NCBI GenBank assembly: GCA_029552745.1 | Contig: JAKPDK010000184.1 | Location: 124,001-188,000 of the forward strand | Reading direction: 5' to 3' | Length of the DNA stretch: 64,000 bases | From: Candidatus Hydrogenedentota bacterium | GTDB taxonomy: Bacteria; Hydrogenedentota; Hydrogenedentia; Hydrogenedentales; SLHB01 | Part shown: in pieces, positions 1 to 8,137 of the stretch | Layout of the letters: each line of letters starts with the position of its first letter | How positions within the stretch are numbered: position 1 is the stretch's first letter | Notes under the pieces: model-generated | The model's input: only the letters and a program-made list of their open reading frames with translations | Databases searched by the model: none | Told to the model about the DNA's origin: nothing | Made by a program: the position numbers and the translations under genes

Positions 1-204
1 ACCCCGTCTGAAAGGCAAACGCTGAACCCATTCCCGCACCAAAGACCATACATTGAAACCTATTTCATAGATAGTTTTTTCACCCAAACACATGCAGAAA
101 GCATTGCAGTTAACTGGAGTTTTGAGTTTGAAATAGCAGCGTCTTACAATCTAAAAAGCAAATTTGACTAGAGCACCAAAACAGAAATCAAGGCACAAAC
201 TACT

Positions 205-438
205 ATGGATGTGGCGAGAATTGCGGTGATTCTGTTTCTAGGAGTCCCTTTTCTCTTGCTTATCGGTGCAACCGTCTTCGGCGCTTTGAAAATCTATCGG
301 CAACCGACTCAAAATAAGATTGATGATTCCCCGGATACTAATCGGTTGCTGCAAGAGTTACATGAAAGTCTCCAAAACCTGGAACGTCGAGTGGTCAACC
401 TGGAAGAACGGTTGGAACAAAAACACGAAGAATCCTAA
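205..438 (+). CDS. pspB: PspB-like small membrane protein
   Basis: A 77-residue protein with one hydrophobic segment at about residues 5-27 followed by a charged, heptad-patterned tail (about 45-73) that looks like a coiled coil. That is the layout of PspB, which in proteobacteria works with PspC in the envelope-stress (phage shock) response at the inner membrane. The gene lies 5 bp upstream of a clear PspC-domain gene, which supports the call more than the sequence alone does. The ribosome-binding site is weak (AAGG, 12 bases before ATG). No pspA or pspF is visible. It could also be a generic single-pass coiled-coil membrane protein. Confidence 0.6.
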   Translation: MDVARIAVILFLGVPFLLLIGATVFGALKIYRQPTQNKIDDSPDTNRLLQELHESLQNLERRVVNLEERLEQKHEES

Positions 439-443
439 ATAAA

Positions 444-761
444 ATGGATACCTTGCTACCTCACAGAATCTATCGTTCGCGGCACGGCGTGGTGTTTGGG
501 GTCTGCCGTGGCATTGCTGAGTATTTCGGGTTCTCCGTCTTCGGCGTACGAGCGATCACCTTGATTCTCTTATTCTGGACGGGTGTCTTGCCTGTTTTAT
601 CGTTATATTTAGTTGCCGCCCTGCTTCTTCGCTTGGAACCCAGTGATCCACCCCAAGAATTGTTGAAAATACTGCACCGGTTCAAGAATTTGGAAGAGAG
701 AATCAGTTATCTGGAACATAAAATGGGAGTTGCCATCGATTATCCGTCGACACGCGATTGA
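444..761 (+). CDS. pspC: PspC-domain protein
   Basis: A 105-residue protein with a PspC domain at about residues 6-65: the segment HRIYRSRHGVVFGVCRGIAE followed by the hydrophobic stretch LILLFWTGVLPVLSLYLVAA, then LRLEPSDPP. A short coiled coil at about 75-93 ends the protein. PspC proteins are inner-membrane sensors or effectors of envelope stress, usually with PspB. The start lies 5 bp after the PspB-like gene, so the two are very probably co-transcribed and translationally coupled. The family is recognisable and the length fits small PspC proteins. Confidence 0.82.
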   Translation: MDTLLPHRIYRSRHGVVFGVCRGIAEYFGFSVFGVRAITLILLFWTGVLPVLSLYLVAALLLRLEPSDPPQELLKILHRFKNLEERISYLEHKMGVAIDYPSTRD

Positions 762-821
762 CGAACTCTACGAGGCTTAAGCACGCCATCAATATAAAAC
801 CGGTTTCATAAGCGTGGACGT

Positions 822-1382
822 CTAGGAGAGCCGCTGTTTCAAAATCTCTACCAACGCATGCTCGATGATCAAGTGGGCGTCTTCTATCTGTGCCATGCAT
901 TGACACGGCACGTTCAGATGGATGTCAGCAAATTTGGAAACCTCCCCACCCTGGAATCCTGTCAGACACGCAACGGTCAGCCCATTCTTTCTTGCCGTCT
1001 TAGCCGCCTCAACCACGTTCGCAGAATTGCCGCTGCCCGAAAACACAATGAGCAAGTCCCCTTTACGTCCCAATGCCTCCACCTGCTTCGAAAAGATACT
1101 GGCATAACTTACGTCATTTGCATAAGCTGTAAACAAGGGAACACAGTCAACCAAACCAATGGCGCGAAAAGGACGGCAACCGCTCGCATCTGCCGGCGCT
1201 TTCACTAAATCATTCACCATGTGAGAGGCAGTTGCGGCACTGCCTCCGTTCCCACATATCAACACACAAGCATCTCGCCGATGAACATCGATTAAGGCAG
1301 CGAGAAGTCGGTCAACCATGCTCGGGTCAATTTTACACAGAACATCAGAAAGCCCATGGATGTATTCGGAAAACGAGGTCAT
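822..1382 (-). CDS. gmhA: SIS-domain phosphoheptose isomerase (GmhA-like)
   Basis: A 186-residue SIS-domain protein matching D-sedoheptulose-7-phosphate isomerase, the first step of ADP-heptose synthesis for LPS inner core. Visible signatures are GNGGSAATASHMVND, NDVSYASIFSKQ, the phosphosugar-binding FSGSGNSANVVEAA and a C-terminal Q-x-x-x-D-A-H-x-x-x-x-H segment. The open frame extends 126 codons further upstream, but that part overlaps the transporter gene and reads as low-complexity shadow. The ATG at 1382 has AAAGG seven bases upstream and gives the family's normal length. The gene follows the transporter by about 40 bp on the same strand. Confidence 0.85.
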   Translation of the reverse strand: MTSFSEYIHGLSDVLCKIDPSMVDRLLAALIDVHRRDACVLICGNGGSAATASHMVNDLVKAPADASGCRPFRAIGLVDCVPLFTAYANDVSYASIFSKQVEALGRKGDLLIVFSGSGNSANVVEAAKTARKNGLTVACLTGFQGGEVSKFADIHLNVPCQCMAQIEDAHLIIEHALVEILKQRLS

Positions 1383-1420
1383 TAAGGTACCTTTCATCTC
1401 CTTTAAGTCAGAAGAATCAC

Positions 1421-2725
1421 TCAACGAAGATACCGGAGAATTATGTAGACCGTAGAAATTAGCAAGGATACAAGTGCCACCGGCAACCCTACTCGCATAA
1501 AACCCAAGGGTGTAATTGTACGCCGATTGCTGCGCGCAATTTCCACCGCAACGATGTTGCATGCCGCCCCAAGAATCGTTCCATTGCCCCCCAGACAGGC
1601 GCCAAGAGACAGCGCCCACCAAAGCGCATAAGATACCGTTTGTGGATTTACACTCGCCGAGTGAGCTTGAATATCGGGGATAATATTTTTGACTATCGGG
1701 ATGAGCGCCGCCACCACAGGAATCGCTCCCACAAGAGCTGAGGCAATGGCTGAGAACCACAACAAAACAAGTGTCGTGACAAAAAGGCTATTCCCCGTCA
1801 GTGCAATCGCCGTTTTCGCCGCAAGGTCCATCGCACCCGAAGACACCAAACCGGAAATTGTCACAAACAACCCGATGAAAAAGAACAACATGGGCCACTC
1901 CACCACTTGAAAAACACCCACCGAGTCCTCGCGGGTCAACAGGATGAGTACAGCAGCGCCACCAAGCGCTATGGGGGCAGGTCCCAGCCCCAACATGTCG
2001 TGAAAAACAAACAATGTCAAAACGATGATTAAGATGGTTCCACTCTTCACCAGCAAAGACCAGTCAGATATCGCCCCCGTCGCCTTCATTTCCATCAGAT
2101 GCGCTCGAGCGTCTGCCGGAAGACGTGGTTGACGACGCACAATCCACGCCCCTCCTGCCACAGATGCCACAAGACACAACGCCGCTGGTGGCGTTACGTG
2201 GATAATGAACTCGTTAAAGGTAAGCCCTGCCTGACTCCCAATCAAGATATTCGGCGGATCGCCTATCAACGTAGCCGTTCCCCCAATATTCGCCGCCATT
2301 ACTTCAAAGATCAAAAACGGAATGGGGTCGATCTCCGCCTGTTCCGCCATTAGAAAAGTCACCGGTGCAATGAGCAGGACCGTGGTCACATTATCTACCA
2401 GCGCCGAGAGAACTCCTGTTACAATGCACAGCACCACCATCACGGGCACAGGACGCGCCTCAGCCACTTGAACAAGGCGTAGGGCAACATAGCCAAAAAA
2501 GCCGCTTTTCGCCAAGAAATGCGTGATGATCATCATACCGATAAGCAAAAAAATCACACTCAAATCAATGGATGCGTACGCAGTATGTTCGTCCACCACG
2601 TGAAGCAAAATCATCGCCATGCCGCCGATGATCGCTGCAATCGATTTGTCAACCTTGTTCGACAGAATCGCAACATAAGTTACAAGAAAAATCAAAACCG
2701 ATAGTAGCAAATGAAGAGATATCAT
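1421..2725 (-). CDS. ArsB/NhaD-family ion transporter
   Basis: A 434-residue integral membrane protein with about 11-12 hydrophobic segments. Motifs typical of the ion transporter superfamily (ArsB, NhaD, CitM, P protein) are present in both repeats: DNVTTVLLIAPVTF and GGTATLIGDPPNILIG in the first half, GGNGTILGAACNIVAVEIA in the second. The substrate (arsenite, Na+/H+ or a dicarboxylate) cannot be told from sequence. The ATG overlaps the stop of the EIIA-CBS gene by 4 bp (ATGA), implying translational coupling. A phosphorylatable EIIA and adenylate-binding CBS domains encoded directly upstream suggest that transport is controlled by PTS phosphorylation state or energy charge (inference). 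Confidence 0.8.
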   Translation of the reverse strand: MISLHLLLSVLIFLVTYVAILSNKVDKSIAAIIGGMAMILLHVVDEHTAYASIDLSVIFLLIGMMIITHFLAKSGFFGYVALRLVQVAEARPVPVMVVLCIVTGVLSALVDNVTTVLLIAPVTFLMAEQAEIDPIPFLIFEVMAANIGGTATLIGDPPNILIGSQAGLTFNEFIIHVTPPAALCLVASVAGGAWIVRRQPRLPADARAHLMEMKATGAISDWSLLVKSGTILIIVLTLFVFHDMLGLGPAPIALGGAAVLILLTREDSVGVFQVVEWPMLFFFIGLFVTISGLVSSGAMDLAAKTAIALTGNSLFVTTLVLLWFSAIASALVGAIPVVAALIPIVKNIIPDIQAHSASVNPQTVSYALWWALSLGACLGGNGTILGAACNIVAVEIARSNRRTITPLGFMRVGLPVALVSLLISTVYIILRYLR

Positions 2726-3627
2726 GCTCGTAACACCCGTGTAAGCAGATCGTTGCGGTCAATCATCCCCACGAAGCGACCCGCTTCCTCAACATACGCA
2801 AATTGTTCTTTCTGGTGATTCATCCGAAATGCCACCTGAATTAAAGGGTCGTCCGGAGCCACGATGAGCGGCTTGCGGTTCATGATCTGTTCTACTTTCA
2901 TGTCCGCTTCTTTCCGGAAAAACTGTTCAAATGGTTCAAATTCCTCTAAAAAGCCAACTCCCGGCAAACTCGCCATATACTTTGGCAACGCCGCATCCAA
3001 AATCTCCGCGGAAGTCACCACTCCTAAAATCTTCCCGGAACCATTCGTGACTACCGCTTCGCTGGCACCTGTCTCGAACATCAGGTCGAGTAATTGCTGC
3101 ACCCGCATGTCCGGCATGACACTCAAGTAGCTCGTGCGCATTAGGTCCCGTGCATGCAACGTCCGTTTCACGGAAACCCCACTGCGGTCCAGGACCTGCC
3201 ATATCTCGTAGGGTTTGTCCGCTTTCCGTAGCAAGTCCAACATCTCCTCTTGCGTGACAAAGTTCCCGATAGCCGCCATCGTCTGAAGCAACAGCGAATT
3301 CTTCTTGTCACTGGCAAGAATCAAAAATACGACATCTACAGGAATTTCATCGATGCCCTTTTCCCGAAGAGGAGCCGTAGACTTTCCGACAAATAGATAA
3401 AAATCATCCAGGTCGGGTATGCGCGCATGCGGAATCGCAACCCCTCGTTCCAAAGCTGTGCTGCCTTGTTGCTCTCGCCTCATCACGAACGGAACAATAA
3501 CGTCAGCCGACAGGTCAGCATGAAACTTACCGCCACGCGAAAGGATCTCCCGCACAGCGTCTTCCAAATTGTGGGCTTGAACGTTCACCACAATGTGGTC
3601 AGGTGAAAGTAAACTGGAAAGTTTCAT
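2722..3627 (-). CDS. PTS EIIA (PtsN-like) fused to a CBS-domain pair
   Basis: A 301-residue cytosolic protein. Residues 1-145 form a fructose/mannitol-type EIIA domain; the phospho-acceptor is His67 in ERGVAIPHARIPDL. Residues about 165-301 carry two CBS motifs (RTSYLSVMPDMRVQQLLDLM and NRKPLIVAPDDPLIQVAFRM), which usually bind adenine nucleotides. A TTG start 21 bases further upstream is possible, but the ATG at 3627 has a good GGAGG eight bases before it. No EIIB or EIIC is nearby, so this is probably regulatory rather than a sugar-uptake component. It overlaps the ion transporter gene by 4 bp and lies 75 bp after a second EIIA gene. Confidence 0.85.
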   Translation of the reverse strand: MKLSSLLSPDHIVVNVQAHNLEDAVREILSRGGKFHADLSADVIVPFVMRREQQGSTALERGVAIPHARIPDLDDFYLFVGKSTAPLREKGIDEIPVDVVFLILASDKKNSLLLQTMAAIGNFVTQEEMLDLLRKADKPYEIWQVLDRSGVSVKRTLHARDLMRTSYLSVMPDMRVQQLLDLMFETGASEAVVTNGSGKILGVVTSAEILDAALPKYMASLPGVGFLEEFEPFEQFFRKEADMKVEQIMNRKPLIVAPDDPLIQVAFRMNHQKEQFAYVEEAGRFVGMIDRNDLLTRVLRA

Positions 3628-3701
3628 TGAAGGACCCTCCCGGGGCAATCACAATAGGAAATTGTACCAAAATGTGCGCCTATATTTGTGCGTAAGCCTT
3701 G

Positions 3702-4169
3702 TTAGGAAGTCTTCCTATCCTCACAGTTAAGAAGTGCAGCAACTTCCTCTTCGCTGGTGCAGGAAAGAAGGCGGTCTGGGAAACCGTTCGTCTTGAGTGC
3801 CAGCATAACTTTCGCCAAGAGCCGAAGATATTCCTTTTGCGAACTGGCTGGCATCGCAAAAAGAATGACGATGTGAACAGGAGCCTTGTCCAACGTATCG
3901 AAATCGATCCCGTCTCGTGAAATTCCCACGGCTATCACCGGCGATTTGACTTCCGGTATGCGCACGTGCGGCACAGCGATTCCAGAACCAATCCCTGTGC
4001 TCATCACCGACTCCCGCTCAAAGATCGCCTGCGTAAGTGCGGATAAATCCTCCACTATACCCGTAGAAACTACCGCCTGCGCCAATTCAGTCAAAGCGTC
4101 ATGTTTCGATACGCCAGAACCAAATATCCGCACGCACTCCCGGGGTATGGGAATCCCGAAAGCGGACAT
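3702..4169 (-). CDS. ptsN: PTS EIIA domain protein (PtsN-like)
   Basis: A 155-residue single-domain EIIA of the nitrogen/fructose class. The phospho-histidine is His68 in STGIGSGIAVPHVRIPEV, the standard GxxxPHxR context, and SSQKEYLRLLAKVMLAL is the usual C-terminal helix signature. It is first in a minus-strand cluster with the EIIA-CBS fusion, the ion transporter and the GmhA-like gene. Proteins of this type typically regulate transport or metabolism through their phosphorylation state. The ribosome-binding site is weak. Function is known only at the family level. Confidence 0.82.
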   Translation of the reverse strand: MSAFGIPIPRECVRIFGSGVSKHDALTELAQAVVSTGIVEDLSALTQAIFERESVMSTGIGSGIAVPHVRIPEVKSPVIAVGISRDGIDFDTLDKAPVHIVILFAMPASSQKEYLRLLAKVMLALKTNGFPDRLLSCTSEEEVAALLNCEDRKTS

Positions 4170-4505
4170 ATTTAATCCATTTCCCTTTCTGTCATACGGA
4201 AAGAAATGCCTGGGTCCCCCAGATTGCGCTCACGTGTTCCAAAACACCTACACCCCTGGATGGGTACATCCAGAACTCTTCCGCTTTTTACTTCAACACA
4301 GATTGGATAATTGTACTCTTTCGGCTTCAAAGATTCAAAGTTCTGTATTCGTTCCGTATCTTTTACTCGTTTCCTTTGTTCTTTTACGTAATCGCTGATG
4401 GGTGTTACGTAAGGTTTTGGCGTGAGCACCGGGATGTCGCACTTCTGCAAGATAGGCGTAGCGAGTCGCGCCCTATCCCGGCTTTGGGTCATTCCCCTAA
4501 CACCC

Positions 4506-4548
4506 AGGGGATTGCCACGTCGTGCCTAACTGCACTCCTCACAATGAC
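4506..4548. repeat. Partial copy of dispersed 140-bp palindromic element
   Basis: The right half of the dispersed element described at 13723, ending in CACTCCTCACAATGAC with the inner AGGGGATTGCCACGTCGTG. Sequence to its left (4436-4505) is only loosely like the matching half. It sits upstream of a block that also occurs at 59785-59985. Confidence 0.65.
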
Positions 4549-4580
4549 AGGGGTCGGGCAATACGGTAATAGGACGACGT

Positions 4581-4683
4581 GATACGAAAAAACAAGTAAT
4601 CCCAAATACGCAGGAGGTTCGTAAATGGCTCAATCGTATTTCAGGGTGCCATGCGTCGGTGCTTTTTGATTAATGACCTTCAT
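4581..4683 (-). pseudogene. Degenerate copy of a small duplicated ORF
   Basis: On the minus strand, ATG at 4683 (GAGG eight bases upstream) opens a frame encoding the residues APTHGTLKY, then TGA at 4632-4630, then AIYEPPAYLGLLVFSY. The block at 59785-59889 encodes PATHGTPNYLRAIYEPVEYL and onward without interruption. The two blocks align over about 33 codons with no gap, and some differences are synonymous. This suggests a small protein-coding gene in which this copy is broken. A structured RNA is the alternative reading. The family is not recognised. Confidence 0.4.
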
Positions 4684-4755
4684 GGGAAAATCCTCTCTTT
4701 GATTTCTCCTTCAACATGACAAAGCGTGCCAAAGGTACTGGACTTATACAGACTC

Positions 4756-4784
4756 TGGAAAAAATCTTTAATTTCGTCTAAAAT
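4756..4784 (+). promoter_or_regulatory. Sigma70-like promoter of small ORF
   Basis: TGGAAA, 17 bases, TAAAAT. The same geometry occurs at 59957-59985 (TTGACA-N17-TAAAGT). Both copies have a shared block (AAAGCGT, then CTGGAC) ending exactly 12 bases before the -35 box. Matching position in the two copies makes this more credible than its consensus score alone. Confidence 0.5.
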
Positions 4785-4841
4785 GGCTTACAGGACAATT
4801 GAGTTGCAGAGAAATCTGTGGGAGAAAAGGGGAGAGTTAGC

Positions 4842-4994
4842 ATGGCTCACATTCGACAAATAACAAAAACAGCGCCCGCAAAAGCCGTCAATTTTGAGGA
4901 AATCGTCTTCGCCGGCAACGGTCTTATCGGACTCGCGCTCAGTGCCGTTAATCTAGTCAACACATTAAAAAGTCTACTTACATCCAACACCTAA
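4842..4994 (+). CDS. Small 50-residue protein with hydrophobic core
   Basis: ATG is preceded by GGGGAGAGTTAGC, a strong ribosome-binding site seven bases away. The 50-residue product begins MAHIRQITKTAPAKAVNFEE and has a moderately hydrophobic centre (IVFAGNGLIGLALSAVNLV). A promoter with conserved geometry lies upstream. The upstream module is shared with the small ORF at 60052, but the two proteins are not similar. The family is not recognised. It could be a membrane-associated small protein or leader peptide. Confidence 0.5.
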   Translation: MAHIRQITKTAPAKAVNFEEIVFAGNGLIGLALSAVNLVNTLKSLLTSNT

Positions 4995-5046
4995 TCGGTG
5001 GTTGTCGGCAAGTCGCTTGCACGGGCGAATTCTAAATGATTCGTGG

Positions 5047-7794
5047 TCAGCGGGCGCCATGACCGGGAGCGCCACTGTGCCCATAGATGTCTGTGTCTAG
5101 ATAGGCTTGGTCATCCAGCGGCACAAAATCGTAGAGCGCTGACCAGTTAAAGTCTTTGTCAAAGGGGTCCAACGCTTTTTCCGGATCAAACACTTCTGAA
5201 TTGACGGGCAACGCCGTATAAGGCTCTATGTTTTCCGGTGTTCCCTCAAACATGTCCCACAAGTCTGTGGCAAAGCCGTCATACTGATTTAACGAGGGAA
5301 TACCCAGAATTAAGAACATGGTCTTCAAAATACTCGCAATACTGCTGTGAATATGCGAAATATACCCCCGTTTCGCATAAGGGCTTATGACCATACAAAC
5401 CGACCGATGGGCATCCACCGTGTCCCGATAGCCTTGCGCATCGTCTTCTGTCACAAACATCACCGTATCTTTCCAGTACGGACTGTGACTAATTAATTCG
5501 ACCAACCTGCCCAACGCCAAATCGTTATCACTCATGTACGAACCCCAGAACGGATATCCATCTGCCGGACGTTCCCGGGCACCATGGTCATTGGGCAGCA
5601 TGATAGTTATCACATCTGGGAAAGGCTCGGCGCCCGACAACCACCGTTCACGAAATTCCTGTTCAAACATGTCCATCCGAAATTGGTCTGGAATCTGTGT
5701 ATTGTATGTGGCGTATCGGCGGCTCGTATTCTCAAACAGCGGTTTGGGCATGGGATAATTGATTGTCAAACGAATCCCCGTATCTGAATATTCCTTTTCT
5801 TCATCTTGCGGCTTAAATTCAAATCCCAAGCCAAAATTGAAGAACCGAATTTTGTTGCGTTCAAAGTGTTCCCATATCGACCCCGCCTCATTGTAATCCT
5901 CCGGATAGATCGCTCCGGAGGAACCAATAAACGAAAAGTTACCGGGACCCTCTCCCTTCGCCGACTCCCCAATACGCGCTTCCATGAACTCATTCGGATA
6001 TGTCCCAACAAGCCAACGATGGCCGTCAACCGAATGATCGGAGTCACAGTAAAAATTGTCACTTATCGCGAACCGCTTCGCCAGGGCTATGTGATTCGGC
6101 ATCAAGACAACGTCTTTGACCGTGCGCGAATTTTCTTGATTGGATACGTCTATCGGCCGTCCCAATCGGCATAACTCGGCATCCCCACGGCCTCCTGGCA
6201 AAGCGCCGAATACTTCGTCGTAGGTCCGATTTTCCTTCGTAACGTAAATGATGTGTTTGATTGGACTCCGTCGAATGCCGGGCGCAGGAGGAATGGGATT
6301 GTCCTCCGAACGTGGATCGTCTTTCAGCGCATAGAGCACTACATTGTTTTCGATAACGCGCTGCGTGAGCTCTTTCAAATGTTTGTGCGCGTCCTGCAAG
6401 TCCACAAGCAGAACATAACCCCTCATCAGAGCGCCAATTGACGTCGGATCGCCGGGGTGATGTCCCGGTCCCGCATTGGGACCCGAGCCGATCCCTTTTG
6501 CATTTGCCACATACAATTTCGTGCCATCCGGGGACACGGCTAACTTACTGGGAAACCACGCCACGGGAATGTGCCCCATCACCTTATGGTCCCGGAGTCT
6601 GATAACACCCACTGCATTGATCCCCGCTTCCGCCACATACAGAAACTCACTATCAGGCGACAAGGCAAGCCCAAACGGAATCATACCCCTTAAATGGTCA
6701 ACTTTGGGATGGAGTTTTAAGTCAATATCCTTCCAGCGTTTGCCCGATTTCGCCTCTATGATGGAAATACTGTCATTGCTCCCATTCGAGACGTAAACAT
6801 ATCGTTCTGTAGCCACGAGACTGTTCGGACTACTCCCACCAACCGCGGGAAAATCCTCCAGCTTTTCCCCTACGAGGTGTCCCGTCTTGGTTTTAGCAAT
6901 TACCTTTTCCGCACCGACTTCAGAAATATCAACCGTCCAAACAGACATACCCCGAATATCATTGGGATCGCCCAATCCGGGAATCTTGATTCCATCCATC
7001 ACAAAGCCCTGCTCTGCCTCCTGGGAAGGCACACCAAACGGAGGAAACGGCAATTTCGCTACATTGCCTTGGGAATCCCGAAAATAGGCATACTCATAAA
7101 TACCCACATTCGCCACATAGGCACGTTTCCCATCCGGCGACAACGTTATCCCAAATGGGTAACGTCCGACCGGAATTGACCGCAAAACTTTCTGGTCGCC
7201 GACGCTCACAACCAGCAAACGAAAGTTCGACTGGTCCACGGCATAAAGAATCCTTCCGTCCTGCGATAACCGCATGTCGCCAACATAACCATGTGGAAAC
7301 GTCAGACCGCCCGTTTCATGAGCACAATCAATCCGAAAAATTCGCGCCCGCGTCCTTAAGTCAAACGCCATAATGCTGTAATCGCTTCCACCCGCCACAT
7401 AGACCACCGAATTCGTCGGATCCACCGCAAGCCCCATGAAACAAGCATCCAATACACCTTTCCCCTCCTGGGCATTCTCCGGCACCCGATACTCAACCGG
7501 CTGGTCAGGATTCGATACATCCAAGAACGACAGCATCGGACCTTGGCTGCATGCCGTCACCACCCATTTCCCATCCGAACTCATTGTCAAGCCAAACGGG
7601 TGCGGCAAAACGCGAATCATCCGCCCCTGAGGCGTGATAAACCTCCCATTCGGTAAGACCGTCCTGCCTTGCGGGTCCAGTTCCACGTACTTATCTCCCG
7701 CCGGAGCCCGCATCAGCACCGGCTGCCGCGCCATCGCAACCTCGGCAAACAGTAAAACAAGAAGCCCAAACGCAACATAGTCTAACCTAAGCAT
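5047..7794 (-). CDS. Secreted beta-propeller/phosphoesterase fusion protein
   Basis: A 915-residue exported protein. A signal peptide (FGLLVLLFAEVAMA, cleavage near residue 21) precedes a YVTN/YncE-type propeller (about 40-480), visible as repeats such as YPFGITLSPDGKRAYVANVG, FGLALSPDSEFLYVAEAGI and PSKLAVSPDGTKLYVANAKG. The C-terminal part (about 525-860) is an acid-phosphatase/phospholipase-C-like phosphoesterase with KHIIYVTKENRTYDEVFG, SDHSVDGHRW and FVTEDDAQGYRDTVDAHRS. The frame is open 35 codons further, but the ATG at 7794 has GGGAG seven bases upstream and starts a proper signal peptide. TATAAT at 7839-7834 could be its -10 box. It probably cleaves phosphate esters outside the cytoplasm; substrate unknown. 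It is transcribed away from the transketolase gene. Confidence 0.82.
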   Translation of the reverse strand: MLRLDYVAFGLLVLLFAEVAMARQPVLMRAPAGDKYVELDPQGRTVLPNGRFITPQGRMIRVLPHPFGLTMSSDGKWVVTACSQGPMLSFLDVSNPDQPVEYRVPENAQEGKGVLDACFMGLAVDPTNSVVYVAGGSDYSIMAFDLRTRARIFRIDCAHETGGLTFPHGYVGDMRLSQDGRILYAVDQSNFRLLVVSVGDQKVLRSIPVGRYPFGITLSPDGKRAYVANVGIYEYAYFRDSQGNVAKLPFPPFGVPSQEAEQGFVMDGIKIPGLGDPNDIRGMSVWTVDISEVGAEKVIAKTKTGHLVGEKLEDFPAVGGSSPNSLVATERYVYVSNGSNDSISIIEAKSGKRWKDIDLKLHPKVDHLRGMIPFGLALSPDSEFLYVAEAGINAVGVIRLRDHKVMGHIPVAWFPSKLAVSPDGTKLYVANAKGIGSGPNAGPGHHPGDPTSIGALMRGYVLLVDLQDAHKHLKELTQRVIENNVVLYALKDDPRSEDNPIPPAPGIRRSPIKHIIYVTKENRTYDEVFGALPGGRGDAELCRLGRPIDVSNQENSRTVKDVVLMPNHIALAKRFAISDNFYCDSDHSVDGHRWLVGTYPNEFMEARIGESAKGEGPGNFSFIGSSGAIYPEDYNEAGSIWEHFERNKIRFFNFGLGFEFKPQDEEKEYSDTGIRLTINYPMPKPLFENTSRRYATYNTQIPDQFRMDMFEQEFRERWLSGAEPFPDVITIMLPNDHGARERPADGYPFWGSYMSDNDLALGRLVELISHSPYWKDTVMFVTEDDAQGYRDTVDAHRSVCMVISPYAKRGYISHIHSSIASILKTMFLILGIPSLNQYDGFATDLWDMFEGTPENIEPYTALPVNSEVFDPEKALDPFDKDFNWSALYDFVPLDDQAYLDTDIYGHSGAPGHGAR

Positions 7795-8137
7795 CTTTAC
7801 GCTCCCACTGAAAAAGCAATACACTGATACACAATTATAGCCTAAAGGAATCTTCAAATAACCAAAATAACTAGTAACCATGGTAACAATTTTTGACATC
7901 GGAAAAATTAGAACTCAGTTTCTTTAGATTCCTGGAAAAGGACCATTGTTAGAAATGAATTGTCCTAGACTTCCTTTTTTCGGCAAAATGCAAGACCTCT
8001 GGACAAAGAAGAAGCAAGTTTTCTTTCATTTCGAATCCCATGTCCGATTTTGTTATACTTAGGGTCTTCCGATACATTTTGGTGGTTCCCCAAGCATGGT
8101 GAGTTTTTGTGTTTCAACTGCAAGAGGATGATGCAAC

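Noticed and set aside
1383-1760. N-terminal extension of the GmhA-like frame
   Set aside because: It overlaps the transporter gene; the family's normal start is at 1382 with a ribosome-binding site.
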